A stretch of 64,000 nt of DNA from Ailurus styani (taxonomy: Eukaryota > Chordata > Mammalia > Carnivora > Ailuridae), in assembly GCA_002007465.1 (NCBI GenBank), contig LNAC01000001.1, positions 1,182,955 through 1,246,954 on the forward strand, given 5' to 3'. The position numbers were made by a program, and so were the translations under genes. The notes below the pieces were generated by a model. It made no database searches. It was not told where the DNA came from and saw only the letters and a program-made list of their open reading frames with translations. Positions 34,961 to 46,321 of this stretch are shown here, one piece after another (the first letter of the stretch is position 1; the number at the start of each line of letters is the position of its first letter).

Positions 34961-37639
34961 CCGAGCACTGTGCCCCCAGAGACACGGGTGAGTGACGCCA
35001 CGCACAGGACGTGTTCCAGATGCGTGGCACCCCAGCCTGCCGGGCGGTGCCAGGCGGTGAGGCCAGGGGCCCGGGAGAGTCCCGGGTAGGTGGGTATGAA
35101 GTTTCAGATACACAAGACGAGTGCGTTCCCGAACTCCGCTGTGTGACGTCATGCCCGTGGGCTCTGCTGTGTGACCTCATACCTGCAGTCAACAGCGATA
35201 ACATTAAGTCAAGAAATAGGAAGTATAGCACTAGCTCTGCAAGGAACAGGGGAAATGGTCGTGTGCGCGTGTCTGGCGTACAACCTGCAGAGTCGGAGAG
35301 AGAGCAGAGCTGAGGGCCCTGCCCTGCACAGAGATGCCCCCCGCCGTCGATTGGGGGAAGCTGAGGACCGCAGCTTACAGCTCCGAGTTCCGGTCGGAAG
35401 TGTGTCTGTCTGCTTCTGGGCCCGGGGACGCGGTGAGATGGAGGGTTCTGGAAGACCAGCTGAAGGGCAGGACGGGAGAGCGCCCATCCGGGGGAGGCCG
35501 GGCCCCGGGCAGGCTTCGGGGGGGTCCAGTCACCTGTTTTGGCAGCGCGAGGGGCCGGTCAGCAGGGCCTATCTCAGGAGCGAGCGCGGGCCCGCAAAAG
35601 GGACGTGTGGCCCCGGGGTCCCTCTGCGTGACGGCCGTGTGCGGGAGGAGTCCCGAGTACACAGAGAATGCTGGCTCTGTAAGACGTCCCCCCAAACCAC
35701 TAGGGGGGCCGGGAGGATGCAGTGACCCACTTTCCCTACCAGCCCACGGGGTCTCTCCTCGTCCCCGCGGTGGACCCCCCAAACCGTGTGCTGGCCTCCT
35801 TCCGCCTGAGCTGGGGGAGCCTTAGAGCGAAGGGTGGGCTGCCCCCGCCTCTTCCCAGGGCCGGCTCGTGGCAAATTTCCAAATCGGTGACAGTTTTTGG
35901 TGTGTTCCCTTGCTTTCCTCTCCCCTCTCTCCCCAGGTCCGTGTTCAGAGGTCAAGAGCGTGAGCTCCGGGGTCAGACAGGCGGAGCTGCAGGGACACGC
36001 TCGCTCGCACGCACTTGGGGCCCGACCAGCGTGGGTGCAGCTGCCCTGCCCTCTTCCGGCTCCCCCCCTGCAGCGAAGGGGCTTTAGCTCACGGGGTGTC
36101 CTCTGGGAGGCGGCACCCTCCCCAGTCCGGGCTTCCCGGGACGAGGGGCTTCCAGTGCGAACACTGGGAACGTCCCAGGCTGTCCGGGCCAGCTGACCAT
36201 ACTGTCTCTGACCCGCTGCAGCCCTGGGGGGCGGGACACGAAGACGGAGGGGGGTCTGGGGGTCGAGGCCCGGTGCCGGGGGAGGTACGCCCCTGGGGGC
36301 CCCGCCGCACGGTCGTGCACCCTCCAGGACCCCGCGCGCGGCAGCCAGAGTGCCCTCAGAGCGTGAGCCCGCAGCGTGCCCGCCCCCGGCCCTAGGCTCT
36401 CCCTGCGCCCTCACGACATGGGGGTGACAGCCTCCTGTGTCTGTGTGCACTGTCCCCTCGCCCCCGCGCCGCTCACCTCCAGGCTCGGCCTGAGCCGAGG
36501 TCTGCGGCCGGCGCCCCGCCGTCTCCGGGATGAGCTGATCATGTGTCTGATCTCGCCGTGCCTGGAACTTCTCCCAGGGCTCCTTCCGAGCCTCTCGGAA
36601 CCCCGAACTTTGTCAACCGCGGGCGGCAGAGTGACTGCGGCGCCTGCCGGACACGGCCACACCCGCTCCTGTCTGTGCCGTGGGCGCGGGGACGCCGCCT
36701 CTGCCATCTGCCCGTCACCCTCCGTGGGCACCGTGTGCCCAGCACCTGGCCCAGGCGTGCGGCGGCGGCATGGGGGCGATGGGCCGGTCCGTCCGTGGGA
36801 CACGAGCGGTCAGGGCTGGGGGCTGGCCGAGCGTCTTCTCCCGCCACGGTCTGCGGAAGAGGGAGCGGGCGTCCCCGGCTCGTGTGTCGTGGAAGGAGAG
36901 GATGGATCAGGAGGATCTGGGGACAGAGACTCCGAGCCTCCCTCTCGGGCCAGGCCAGGACCACCGGGCCCTTCTTTGTGCTCCGGTCCCGCCCCACAGC
37001 CGGGGTGCCGGCCGCTGACTGGGAACCAGTGCTGCAGAGGCCAGGGTGTCCCTGGAGCTCTGGCCCCGGGCTCTCCTCTGCGGCTGCCCAGACACCGGCC
37101 CCAGCCCCCAGCGCATGGTTCTGGACACGGGCTCAGTGGCGGCAAGCGTCCATCTCAACGTGAGTCGCCTGGGTCGGGCACACTGTTGGGACCCTGTCCT
37201 CCCCAGCCCGCACCTGCCCCCTTCCAGCCCCCACCCCTGCAGAGGGGAGAGCAGTGCGCACAGACGAGGGTTTGGAGGTGGACGCCAGGCCCCCAGGAAG
37301 CACCTCCGCAAGCACGTGGATGCCGGGGTGTGTGTGTTTGCCGTGTGCCTGTGGGCGTGTGCGTGGTGCATGGGGCTAGCAGGTCAGGGGAGGAGGCCCC
37401 GGACCCTGCTGTCCCCTCCCACCTCGTGTGCTGCTCTGGGGTGTTTTTCAGGCGGGAAGCGGCTCCTCCTTCCCCTCCCTCCCTTGCGGCGCCTCCACCC
37501 CCCTGTGAGCCGGGAGGATGGGCCTGTCAGGGACTCGGGAGGGTGCCCCTGCCTCCTGGTGCTGGGCGGAGGGGTGCCCCTGGGAGCCCCTGCCGTCGCC
37601 GCGGTGGAAGACAGCCCGCGCCTTCTCCTGCCAGCTCTG
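34961..37639. other. GC/CpG-rich unique sequence, no gene seen
   Basis: CpG-dense patches occur near 36000-36400 and 36600-36900. Two very long overlapping open frames start here (36376-37719, 447 codons, and 37046-38494, 482 codons) in different plus-strand frames, with frames also open on the other strand. This is the signature of stop-poor GC-rich DNA, not of genes. Confidence 0.5.
35144..35151. promoter_or_regulatory. Full CRE palindrome TGACGTCA
   Basis: A perfect CREB/ATF consensus site lies inside a short tandem duplication: ctccgctgtgtgacgtcatg is followed about 30 bp later by ctctgctgtgtgacctcata. Occupancy is unknown. Confidence 0.4.
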
Positions 37640-37780
37640 CCTTCGGTTGGGGTTTCCATGGAAACTCCCATAGCAGGAAACACAGGCCCAGGAAAGTTTT
37701 TCAACTATCATTATTTTAAAGAATCTCGCTTCCCCTTTCTTGCCCGCATTCAGAAGGCTGTTTCCATGGAAACTGGAACA
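37640..37780. promoter_or_regulatory. Paired RFX X-box palindromes
   Basis: GTTTCCATGGAAAC occurs perfectly at 37652-37665 and again at 37760-37773, 108 bp apart. It fits the X-box consensus RYYNYYWWRRNRAC recognised by RFX factors. The ~95 bp between the sites is AT-richer than the flanks and non-repetitive. Beyond the shared 15-mer the flanks differ, so this does not look like a simple tandem duplication. No transcript start is visible. Confidence 0.5.
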
Positions 37781-38449
37781 GAAGCTGCTGGGAGGAGAGG
37801 AAGTCCAATCTGGCCATTTCCCACGCTGGCTGTCACGTCTGTCCGCGAGAGCTCTGGGAGGGCGGGGGGCCCCCGCACGGTGGGGGGGCCCACATCCCTG
37901 GTCCGAGCTGGGAGACTGCACCCCAGTGCACTCCTGGGGACACACGGCTGCCCTGGAGCAGGAGGGGGGACCCGGGGCAAGCCCCTGATCTCTGAGGGCT
38001 CCTCCGCCCTTCGTGGTGTTGGCCTGAGCTACTGGGAAGTGAGACCAGAAAGGGGAAAGTTTCAAAGAAACGTTTTCCTGAAGTGTCCTGGATGGTGGCC
38101 CCTGAGTGCTCCCCAAAGGGCCTGCCAGGCCCATCCGCCAGCCCCCCCGGAAAAGCTGTTCTCACCTGGGGGCAGTCACTGGTACTTAACGGGTAGGACT
38201 GTCACCAATCCGGTGCCGAAGGTGCCGGTCCGGAGGCGGGGGACGTGTCACTTGCTCAAACCTTGTATGTGCGCAGCAGTGCAGAGCACAGAAGAAAGCA
38301 CTCCCCGCCGGCCTCCAGTCCCAGGGCTCTGGGGTGGAGCCAGAGGTCAGGATACCCCGGGAGCAGGACTCCCCTTGCCTCTCGGCTGCACGGCAGGTGA
38401 GATCCTGGTTATTTGTGCAATGAGCTCACTGCCCCCGCAGAGTGGGTGG
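37781..38449. other. GC-rich unique sequence, no gene seen
   Basis: No repeat recognised. Open frames continue from upstream without domain content. Confidence 0.45.
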
Positions 38450-38574
38450 AATAGTGCCCCCACCCCCAGAGGTGTGCCCACCTCGTCCTGGTGAGTCTGT
38501 GAACGTGACCTTATTTGGAAGACGGGTCTTTGTAGATGTAATTAAATTAAGGATCTTGAGGTGAGCTCATCCTG
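38450..38574 (+). mobile_element. MLT1-like LTR fragment
   Basis: 'gaacgtgaccttatttggaa', 'gggtctttgtagatgtaat' and 'aattaaggatcttgagg' match a very common old mammalian LTR sequence, most likely of the MLT1/MaLR type. It stops abruptly where L1 sequence begins. Confidence 0.6.
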
Positions 38575-39968
38575 CACTTAGAAGTGAAGGGAGAAATACA
38601 CAATTCAGCCATAGTAGGGGGGAACCCACATGTCCCACTGTCAGTAGTGGATGGAAAACCAGACAGAAGGTACATACGGAAATGGACGGCGTGAGCAATG
38701 CTGTCCGTGAGCTGGACCCAACAGCACCTGCAGGATGCTCTGGCCAACAGCAGGTTGCATGTTCTTGTCCAGGGCACCTGGGGCATCGCCTAGGGTGGAC
38801 CATATAGTCCGGTACAGGGTAAGCTGATGCATTCTAGAGTGAAATCATGCAGAGTATCTTCTCTGATGATAATGGAACAGACCTAGAAATTAGAGAATGA
38901 AATTTGGGAAATCCACAAATACTCCCAAATTCCACAACAGGTTCTTCAGTAGCCACTGGGCCAAAGAAGCAACCATAAGGAAATTAGGTAATATTTTGAG
39001 ATGCATGAAAATGAAAACCAAACATACACACACTCATTGGGTGTTGCCTAGACAGCACTTGGAGGGAAATCTGTAGCCATAAACACGCATGTGAGGAAAG
39101 ACTTCAAATCAATAACCTGGCCTTCCACCTTCAGAAAGTAGAATAAGGGAACCACCTGAATCTAAAGCAAGCAGAAGAGAGGAAATGATTCTGATCAGCG
39201 TGGAAGTAAATAAAATGCAAAATAGAGAAAACGGTAGAGATAAAATCAACAAAACCCCAAACTGGTTCTTTGTAAAGATCAAGGAAGCTGACAAACCTTT
39301 CGCTGGACTGACCAACGAAAACAGACACAGAGGACGCAGATTGGTGACACCGGGAATGAAAGAGGGACATTGCTCTCCACCTCCCAGAAATAAAAAGGAT
39401 TAAAAGAGATTGCGTGCCAGTTAATTACATAACCTGGATGAAATGGACAAACTCCTAGGAAGATGCAAATGACGAAAACTGACTCAAAAAGAAACAGAAA
39501 ATGAAGCTAGACCTATAACCAGTCAAGAGGTAGACCGAGGGATGAAAATCCTTCCCCAGACGGAGAGCTGGATTCGCTGGTGAGTTGGACACAATACTTA
39601 CAGAAGCATTCATACAAATCCTCCAGAAACTTCCAGAGACACCGGAGACGGAGCTCTGCCCGACTTGCTCTCTGATGTCAGCCTGGCCACGGCCGCGAAC
39701 CAGACAAGAGCATTCCAGGAAAACCACAGACTGATGTTGCAGGAACATGAACACAAACTCACCAACAAAACAAACAGCTAATGGAATTGAGAAACACGTG
39801 AAAAGGATTGTACCCATGACCAAGTGAGATTTCTCTCAGGAGCCCCGGGCTTGGTTAACACCTGAGAACCAGTCCCTGAAATACACCACAGAAACAGAAT
39901 CAAGGAGAAAACCACACGTCGTCTCATGGAGGCAGAAAAATCATTTGACAAAATCCAACCTTTAGTGA
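38575..39968 (+). mobile_element. L1 ORF2 fragment (EN to early RT)
   Basis: The fragment begins within the endonuclease-coding part of ORF2 ('gccatagtaggggggaacc' and following) and continues through the linker ('atcaacaaaaccccaaactg') to the start of the reverse transcriptase, where MEAEKSFDKIQP matches the family's [10 protein letters not shown] box. It then stops, so it is truncated at both ends and lacks the RT active site and 3' UTR. Many stops and frameshifts, and CpG-bearing substitutions, show it is old. Confidence 0.8.
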
Positions 39969-40429
39969 TGAGTAGGGTCAGCCAAGCAAGAGGGGCTCGG
40001 GAGGAGCCTCGCCCGGTGAAGGCCCTTGATGAACACGCCGCAGGCAGCCTCGTGCTCGGTTGGGCCGCGGTGAATGTTTACGGAGGGAAGGGGGACACGC
40101 ACCTGCCCCGCGTGCGGGATGAGGAAGCCCAGCCGCTCTCCTAGACGCTCCCCCAGCCCTGGGCCAGGCCTTCCACCCTCGGGGGGCGGTGGGGGTGGCC
40201 CTGCGCCTCCCCACCAGGGAGAGGGAGCCCGGCCTGCTTTCAGACGGAGAGAAATGACATTTCTGCCTCTGCCTGCCCCCAGGGTGTCTGGTCCCTTGCT
40301 CCTGGGACGCTATCCCCCCTCGGTCTCACTGCCTCGCGTCTCCTTCGGCTCCATTCTGCCTCCCGGGTGAGTCGGGATGTCCCCGGTGGGGCTCCTGGGC
40401 ATCTCCTCTTTACTCGACAGACTCAAAGG
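39969..40429. other. GC-rich unique sequence, no gene seen
   Basis: GC content rises abruptly after the L1 break. Nothing else recognised. Confidence 0.45.
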
Positions 40430-40990
40430 CGTCTGCACACCCCTCCGCAGAAGACGGAAGCCGCCCCCGGCCGAGCGCCACCCCAGCCCCGAGCCGGCGG
40501 GATGCCAGGCAGCCGCCTACGGTCTACGGCCCCCAGTGCCTGCGGGGCGCCCGTGGTCCCCGGGTCGGGTGCGGAGGGTGCCACGGGGTGCCCCGCCGAG
40601 GTGCGCGTGGGCGGGACCCCGTTGGGGCCTTTGTGTGCGGACAGCGGCCAAGCTCTCGGGCTCTGGCTGGGCCGCGGCTCTGGTGCTGACGGGGTTAACC
40701 TGGGGCCGAGGCTCAGGGTTTCGGGACTCGGTGCTGTGGGGCGAGGGGACACCGCCGCTGGGCGCTGCGAGGACGGACACCGCCGAGTTCTCAGAGCGCG
40801 GCCTGGCCTGCGGAAGGCTCCGGACGCGTGCGCGGGACCCTCCGATGGCCCTTCCCTGTCCCTTGGTGGTCACAAGAGTCCAGCCAAGGGGACGCTGGGG
40901 ACGGCGGTGTTGTGCGAACCCTGAACCCCGCGGGGAGGGTGTTGTCCGCGTCCCCGGGCGGCACCGATCCGACCCAGGGGCTCCGTCGCT
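40430..40990. other. CpG-dense region, candidate orphan CpG island
   Basis: About 550 bp has frequent CpG in nearly every 10-base block. Open frames on both strands (for example 40377-41171, plus, 264 codons) have no recognised domain. It could be an orphan CpG island, an alternative promoter of an unseen transcript, or simply the product of GC-biased gene conversion. Confidence 0.45.
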
Positions 40991-41099
40991 CTCAGGGTCC
41001 TTACACGCGTGTGATGGCAAAAGCCCCTTCGGCTGGCAGCCGGCCGAGGCCGGTGAGCGGGGAGAAGGGCGCCGTGCCCAGCGTGGCTGGGACCGTGGG

Positions 41100-41235
41100 C
41101 ATTTCCGTCACTGCGTGTGCACAGCTTACTTGAATTTCAACGATCTGGCTTCCTTCCTGGTTAACATTTGAATAAAAAAGCACCAACTGAATTTTTAAAA
41201 AGTAATTAAGCTTCTTTTATTTCTGCGTAAACCTT
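41100..41235. promoter_or_regulatory. Short AT-rich island
   Basis: A 'gtaattaagcttcttttat' stretch and the sequence before it form a brief AT-rich patch beside CpG-rich DNA and just upstream of a gap. A candidate conserved element only. Confidence 0.25.
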
Positions 41236-41319
41236 CGAGGGATGGAGAGCGGGACCCATCTTCTCCCAGAAAAGCCTCAAGCATCCCCCGCGGGGCGGGT
41301 GGCGGGCGGCGCTGTGACC

Positions 41320-41796
41320 NNNNNNNNNNNNNNNNNNNNNNNNNNNNNNNNNNNNNNNNNNNNNNNNNNNNNNNNNNNNNNNNNNNNNNNNNNNNNNNNN
41401 NNNNNNNNNNNNNNNNNNNNNNNNNNNNNNNNNNNNNNNNNNNNNNNNNNNNNNNNNNNNNNNNNNNNNNNNNNNNNNNNNNNNNNNNNNNNNNNNNNNN
41501 NNNNNNNNNNNNNNNNNNNNNNNNNNNNNNNNNNNNNNNNNNNNNNNNNNNNNNNNNNNNNNNNNNNNNNNNNNNNNNNNNNNNNNNNNNNNNNNNNNNN
41601 NNNNNNNNNNNNNNNNNNNNNNNNNNNNNNNNNNNNNNNNNNNNNNNNNNNNNNNNNNNNNNNNNNNNNNNNNNNNNNNNNNNNNNNNNNNNNNNNNNNN
41701 NNNNNNNNNNNNNNNNNNNNNNNNNNNNNNNNNNNNNNNNNNNNNNNNNNNNNNNNNNNNNNNNNNNNNNNNNNNNNNNNNNNNNNNNNNNNNNNN
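41320..41796. other. Assembly gap (477 N)
   Basis: A run of 477 N with very GC-rich flanks. Open frames spanning it are not interpretable. Confidence 1.
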
Positions 41797-43189
41797 CCCA
41801 GCTCCAGCCGCGCAGAGCGAACACTCCGCAGAGCTTGTCTCCACGGGCGGCCCCCCAGCGGAAGCCGGCGCGGCGGCCACACCGCGTGCACGCACACAGG
41901 CTGCCCGCGCCCACGGTCGCCTTTCACGGTTCAAAGTCCTTGTCTCTGCCCGCTGTTCGTGCAAGACGAGGTGGATCAACACACACTTGCTTGGGGCTTG
42001 ATTCAAATAGGATGAACTGATACAGAACTTCGGAAAAAAACCCGTTTTATGCTTTTTCCTTTCCTTTCTTTTCCTTAAAAACATGATGTATTTTTTACCC
42101 TTGTCGCTGCTGGGAAGGATGGTCACACATGTAGTGGTTTGAAGGAACTTAGGGTTCGGTCAGCAGTCTGAGCGGAGGGCAGGCTGGCTCCTCCTGCGGC
42201 CCCGGGCACGGTTCCCAGCCTGCCGCCCCTGGGCTCAGAGCCGGCGGGGAGCACCTTCCCTTCCTCTCTCTGCCCCCGCGGTCCCGCATTTCCTCCTCTG
42301 ACCCCGACCCTCCTGCGTCCCTGTCCCGAGGACCTTGTTGGGATGTCAGCCCCAGGCCAGGACCGTCCCCTCGAGTCATGATCATTCTGTTGGCCATGTC
42401 AGCCACGTTCCTTTTGTCGTGTAACGTGACAGAGTCTCAGGTCGCGGGGACCAGGCTGTGCGCCGTTGGGGGACACTGTTCTGTCTACCACACATGCAGT
42501 CTCCTACTTTCCTCTCATATGTCTTAGTAAAGTCTGATAGTTTTACGAGTAAGTCTCTCAATTGCGCGGAAACAACCCTACCTGAAACATGCACTTGCTG
42601 TCGCTGTAAGGCAGGGATGGGTCCGCGGCTGGTTATTTACTCTGGAGAGGGAAGCTACTGGCTTATTGACATGGTCGCGTGTTCCACACCTTCACAGAAG
42701 CAAAGGCTGTTTGTGGGCCCTTGCCCTGTTTTCCTGGGACTTCTGTGCACGCGGGCCCAGCCCCGACGGGTCGGGGTTGTAACTGCTCCTGGGCGCTGGC
42801 GAGAGCCCACACTGCAGGGCTTCCCCGGGCGGCCCAGGGACCCTGGGGCTTCCTTGCTGCCCGTGATTGCTCGCTTTAAAGTTTCCCTGAGAGTCACTCC
42901 GAGGCTGGAGCATAAGGGTGTCCAGCTCGTGCGGGTCAGGGTGACGTCCTGCAGGGCCGCGCTCGGGGACGGAGTCTCCCTGCTCAGGGTCCACCTCCCG
43001 GGGCGGCTCGGAGACCGAACCTCCGAGTCGCTGAGAAATAGGCGCACAGTGTGTCTTCCCACAGCTGTCCCCCGACGGGTCTGCCCCTTGCCCGGACCCT
43101 CGCCCTGCAGGGGTGGCCAGCGGTCCAGGACGTCGGGGGTGGGGGGCCGACGTCCTCGCTCAGGTGTTCCTGTTGGTGCGCAGGGAGCC
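41797..43189. other. Mixed unique sequence, possible old repeat scrap
   Basis: GC-rich apart from an AT-richer patch at 42000-42110. The stretch 42375-42495 ('ttggccatgtcagccacg', 'ttccttttgtcgtgtaac', 'gttctgtctaccacac') resembles a dispersed old mammalian repeat I cannot name. No gene seen. Confidence 0.35.
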
Positions 43190-43315
43190 GGCACCATTGT
43201 CATACCGACTCTCTCGGCGACGGGACATAAAATATTTATATCTATATCAGGGAAGACAAATTAAGCCAATAACAAAAACAGTCTGGAGACCAGCGCCAGC
43301 TCTTTTATTTATGAG
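43190..43315. promoter_or_regulatory. Short AT-rich island
   Basis: 'ataaaatatttatatctata' and 'gacaaattaagccaataac' form a non-repetitive AT-rich patch in GC-rich DNA. A candidate conserved element only. Confidence 0.25.
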
Positions 43316-43629
43316 CGGACCCCCTTCGCGGGCGGTGGACGTGGGGAAAGTGATTGGTGGCGGCAGGTCTGTGCGCGGCGGCCCCGTCCCCGCGTCCCCC
43401 GAGCCCGGCCATCCTGCTGCTGCAGACTCGCAGCCCTTGCGAGCCAGCTGGGTGCGCTCGGCTCCGGGGCGCTGGCCCTCCCGCCATGGGGGCGCTGGCC
43501 TGGGGCAGCCCCGGGGGTCAGCGGCCTCGCGGCCGGGGGGACAGGCCTCTGCTGGTGTCATAGGAACCACAGGGAGCCCTGACGTGCGGCACAGCTTCAC
43601 TGGAGGGGTTGCTGGAGGGAGGATATACG

Positions 43630-44065
43630 TGTGCGTTTCTGGGTCTGCGTGTGGCTCTCTGCGTGCACACGTGTCTACATGTGTCTCTGTGTGCACTTGT
43701 GTGTCTATGCGTGACTATGTGTGCGTATGGCTCTGTGTGCGCGTGCATGTCTGTGTGTGTCTGTGTGCAGGTGTGTGTGTCTGTGTGTACATGTGTGACT
43801 GTGTGTGTCTGCACACGTCTCTGTGCGTGCATGCGTGTGCACATGTGTCTGCACGCATCTCCGCGCGTGTGTGCGTGTGTGTACACGTGGGACTATGTGT
43901 GTCTGCGTGTGTGTGCCTGTGTGTACACGTGAGTGTCTGTGTGCACACGTGTGACTACGTGTGTCTGCACATGTCTCTGTGTGTGCATGCGTGTGCACAT
44001 GTGTCTGCACGCATCTCCGCGTGTGTGTGCATGTGCACGTGCGCGCGTGTGTGTGTGTACTTCCC
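43630..44065 (+). repeat. TG-rich tract with internal 156 bp duplication
   Basis: Imperfect TG/CG/CA-alternating sequence spans about 430 bp. The segment starting with gtgtgact at 43793 recurs at 43949, giving a roughly 156 bp tandem offset that shares a long gcatgcgtgtgcacatgtgt run. The Cys/Val-rich open frame 43113-44180 is a translation of the tract. The pattern is Z-DNA-prone. Confidence 0.9.
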
Positions 44066-45257
44066 GAGTTTTGGGGAGAATTCAGTGAGTTCAGCGTCCG
44101 CAGCTGGAGCGAAGCCGCAGACTCGCCTCAGCCCCGGGGGCTGCCCTGCGCTGTTTCCGTTTTGCTTTCTCCCTCGGTGAGGGCTGTGGCCCCACAACGC
44201 CCATGTGAGCTCTCAGGGCCTCTGTCGGATGGGGACCCCCCATGGTCCCCTGGTTCTGGCGCCGCCCCGGGCACCCCCCAGGTGAAGAAATGGGGGGAAT
44301 GGCGGTTCTCGGGTGCCCTTCCTCCTCTCACGCCGACGTCTGCCCCTGTCTGGCTGTGCTGGTTCAGGTGACAGACAGCAGGGGTGTCCCTGACTGTGGG
44401 GACGCACACTGCGGTGTTCTGTGGCCGCGTGACGTCGGAAACGTCAGGCCCAGCGTCACCCCCCACACTCGGGACAGCATCGTCACAGCGGCCCTGCTCC
44501 CGAGCCCAGGGAGGACGGAGATTCTACAAGAGCCCGGGGACGGGTGCTCCCGGCTTAGCCGCACGCAGGTGGCCCCCGGCCGGCAGAAATGGCGGCCCGT
44601 CCCCACTTTGCCGTTGAGAAGTGCAGGGCTCGTGAGACCTGCCCGGGGCCACGGGGGTCGCTGCGGGACCGGGACCAGGCAGTGAGGTGCGGGGCTGACC
44701 TGGGGGGTCGGGTCCCAGGCACTCCTGCACGCTCTCTGCAGGCTCGGGGCCCGTCCGCGGCAGCCGGAGGCGCAGACTGAGCTGAGCCGGGAAGACAGGG
44801 TCAGAACTGGATGGGAGCCCCCAGGGTGGCTCCTGGGTGCCAGTCATCAGCGTTTCCGCCTTTTGAGGGTCCCTTAGCGCAGACCCGGGTGCTGAGGCGT
44901 GGGGTGAAGACGGTGGCCGTGCACGGGGCTGTCTCGGGAGCGGCGACGCCATCGGTCCTGGGGCCCCCACTCGTCGGACCACCCCAGCTCTGCCCTTCCA
45001 GCAAGGCCCGTGCCCGCTGGCCCCCCGCCCTGCTTCCTGCCGGCCCCTCCCCCATAAGCCTCCCAGCTCCACCTCCCACACCCAGTGTCCACTGCCGAGG
45101 GCAGCGGGTGCCAAGCTGGCCAGGTGGGGCCTGGGGAGACAGAGGAGTCCGTGTGGGTGTCCCGAAGCTGGGCTGTGGGGGTGTAGTCAGGGTGGGGCGT
45201 GTTCTCTACGGAGATGAAAACATTGCTTCCCAACTGAGGCTAGTGTGGGCCCGTGTC
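44066..45257. other. GC-rich unique sequence, no gene seen
   Basis: No recognised repeat or gene. Confidence 0.45.
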
Positions 45258-45412
45258 CACGCATACACCACACGCGTGCACGCCACACGCGCAGACACAC
45301 CACACACACCACAACATGCAGACACACACGGGCACACACATGTATCCAACAGTACACACAACACACGTGCCCACACATCGTACACACTGCACACGCACAC
45401 GTGCACATGAGC
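45258..45412 (+). repeat. CA-rich imperfect tract
   Basis: Alternating CA/CG sequence, opposite in strand sense to the TG tract 1.2 kb upstream. Thr/His-rich frames through it are spurious. Confidence 0.9.
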
Positions 45413-45639
45413 ACACCCCCTGCCCCCCGCAGGGAGCCACCCGCCCAGTGGGCTTGCTGACCCCGAGCTCTGCTGTCCTCCCATGACCGCGAGCCCGAGT
45501 GTCCACAACGCAGCGCACACTCGCGTGTCGACGGCGCATTCGCCCGAGGGAAGCCGTGGGCTGTGCGCGGCGCCCGCACGGAGGAGGGCCGGCCTGCAGG
45601 GAAATGAGGGAACTGAGTCACTACGGGGCAACATAGCTT

Positions 45640-45835
45640 CAGCAGAACAGCATCATCTGCTACTTTGAATTTATATTTTTAATTTGGATTTTGTTGCCGT
45701 TGTATTTTGTTTGTGTTTAATTTATAAATGTGTTTTCTTTTTAAAGTCATATAGAAACAGAAGGAAGAGGAGTTTATATCTGGTTGAATGTTTATACATA
45801 TTAAAATGAGATTATGAAGAACTCTTTTAAGTCCA
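45640..45835. promoter_or_regulatory. AT-rich island, candidate conserved element
   Basis: About 190 bp of strongly AT-rich sequence ('gtttaatttataaatgtg' and similar), not recognised as a repeat, directly precedes the 32 bp minisatellite. Confidence 0.3.
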
Positions 45836-45907
45836 AACTGGGGATGGAGAACCTGTTTCTGTGTTCTCGTGTTCTCTCTGCATGCCCTTGGGGGACAGTG
45901 CCCAGGC

Positions 45908-46321
45908 GGGGGTTTGTGAGTCGGGCTCNGGACGCGGGGCTTTGCGAGTCGGGCTCTGTGGGGACGCGGGGCTTTGCGAGTCGGGCTCTGTGGGGACGCG
46001 GGGCTTTGCGAGTCGGGCTCTGTGGGGACGCGGGGCTTTGCGAGTCGGGCTCTGTGGGGACGCGGGGCTTTGCGAGTCGGGCTCTGTGGGGACGCGGGGC
46101 TTTGCGAGTCGGGCTCTGTGGGGACGCGGGGCTTTGCGAGTCGGGCTCTGTGGGGACGCGGGGCTTTGCGAGTCGGGCTCTGTGGGGACGCGGGGCTTTG
46201 CGAGTCGGGCTCTGTGGGGACGCGGGGCTTTGCGAGTCGGGCTCTGTGGGGACGTGGGGCTTTGTGAGTCGGGCTCTGTGGGGACGTGGGGCTTTGTGAG
46301 TCGGGCTCTGTGGGGACGTGG
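45908..46321 (+). repeat. 32 bp minisatellite, ~13 copies
   Basis: Units begin gggctctgtggggacgcggg and end ctttgcgagtc. Eleven full copies run from 45951 to 46302, with a 28 bp copy before them and a partial copy after. The short copy contains a single N at 45929 where about five bases are expected, so that base is an assembly placeholder. The 3' copies carry CG-to-TG changes. A 32 bp unit without stops is open in all six frames, which explains the 160-200 codon ORFs here. Confidence 0.97.

Noticed and set aside
36376..38494. Two very long overlapping plus-strand ORFs (447 and 482 codons)
   Set aside because: They overlap in different frames and the opposite strand is also open. Composition is Pro/Arg/Gly/Ser-rich with no domain, as expected of GC-rich DNA with few stops.
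41195..42126. ORFs of 216-306 codons near 41.5 kb
   Set aside because: Most of their length is the 477-base N gap.
43113..44180. 355-codon Cys/Val-rich ORF
   Set aside because: It is the translation of a TG-alternating low-complexity tract.
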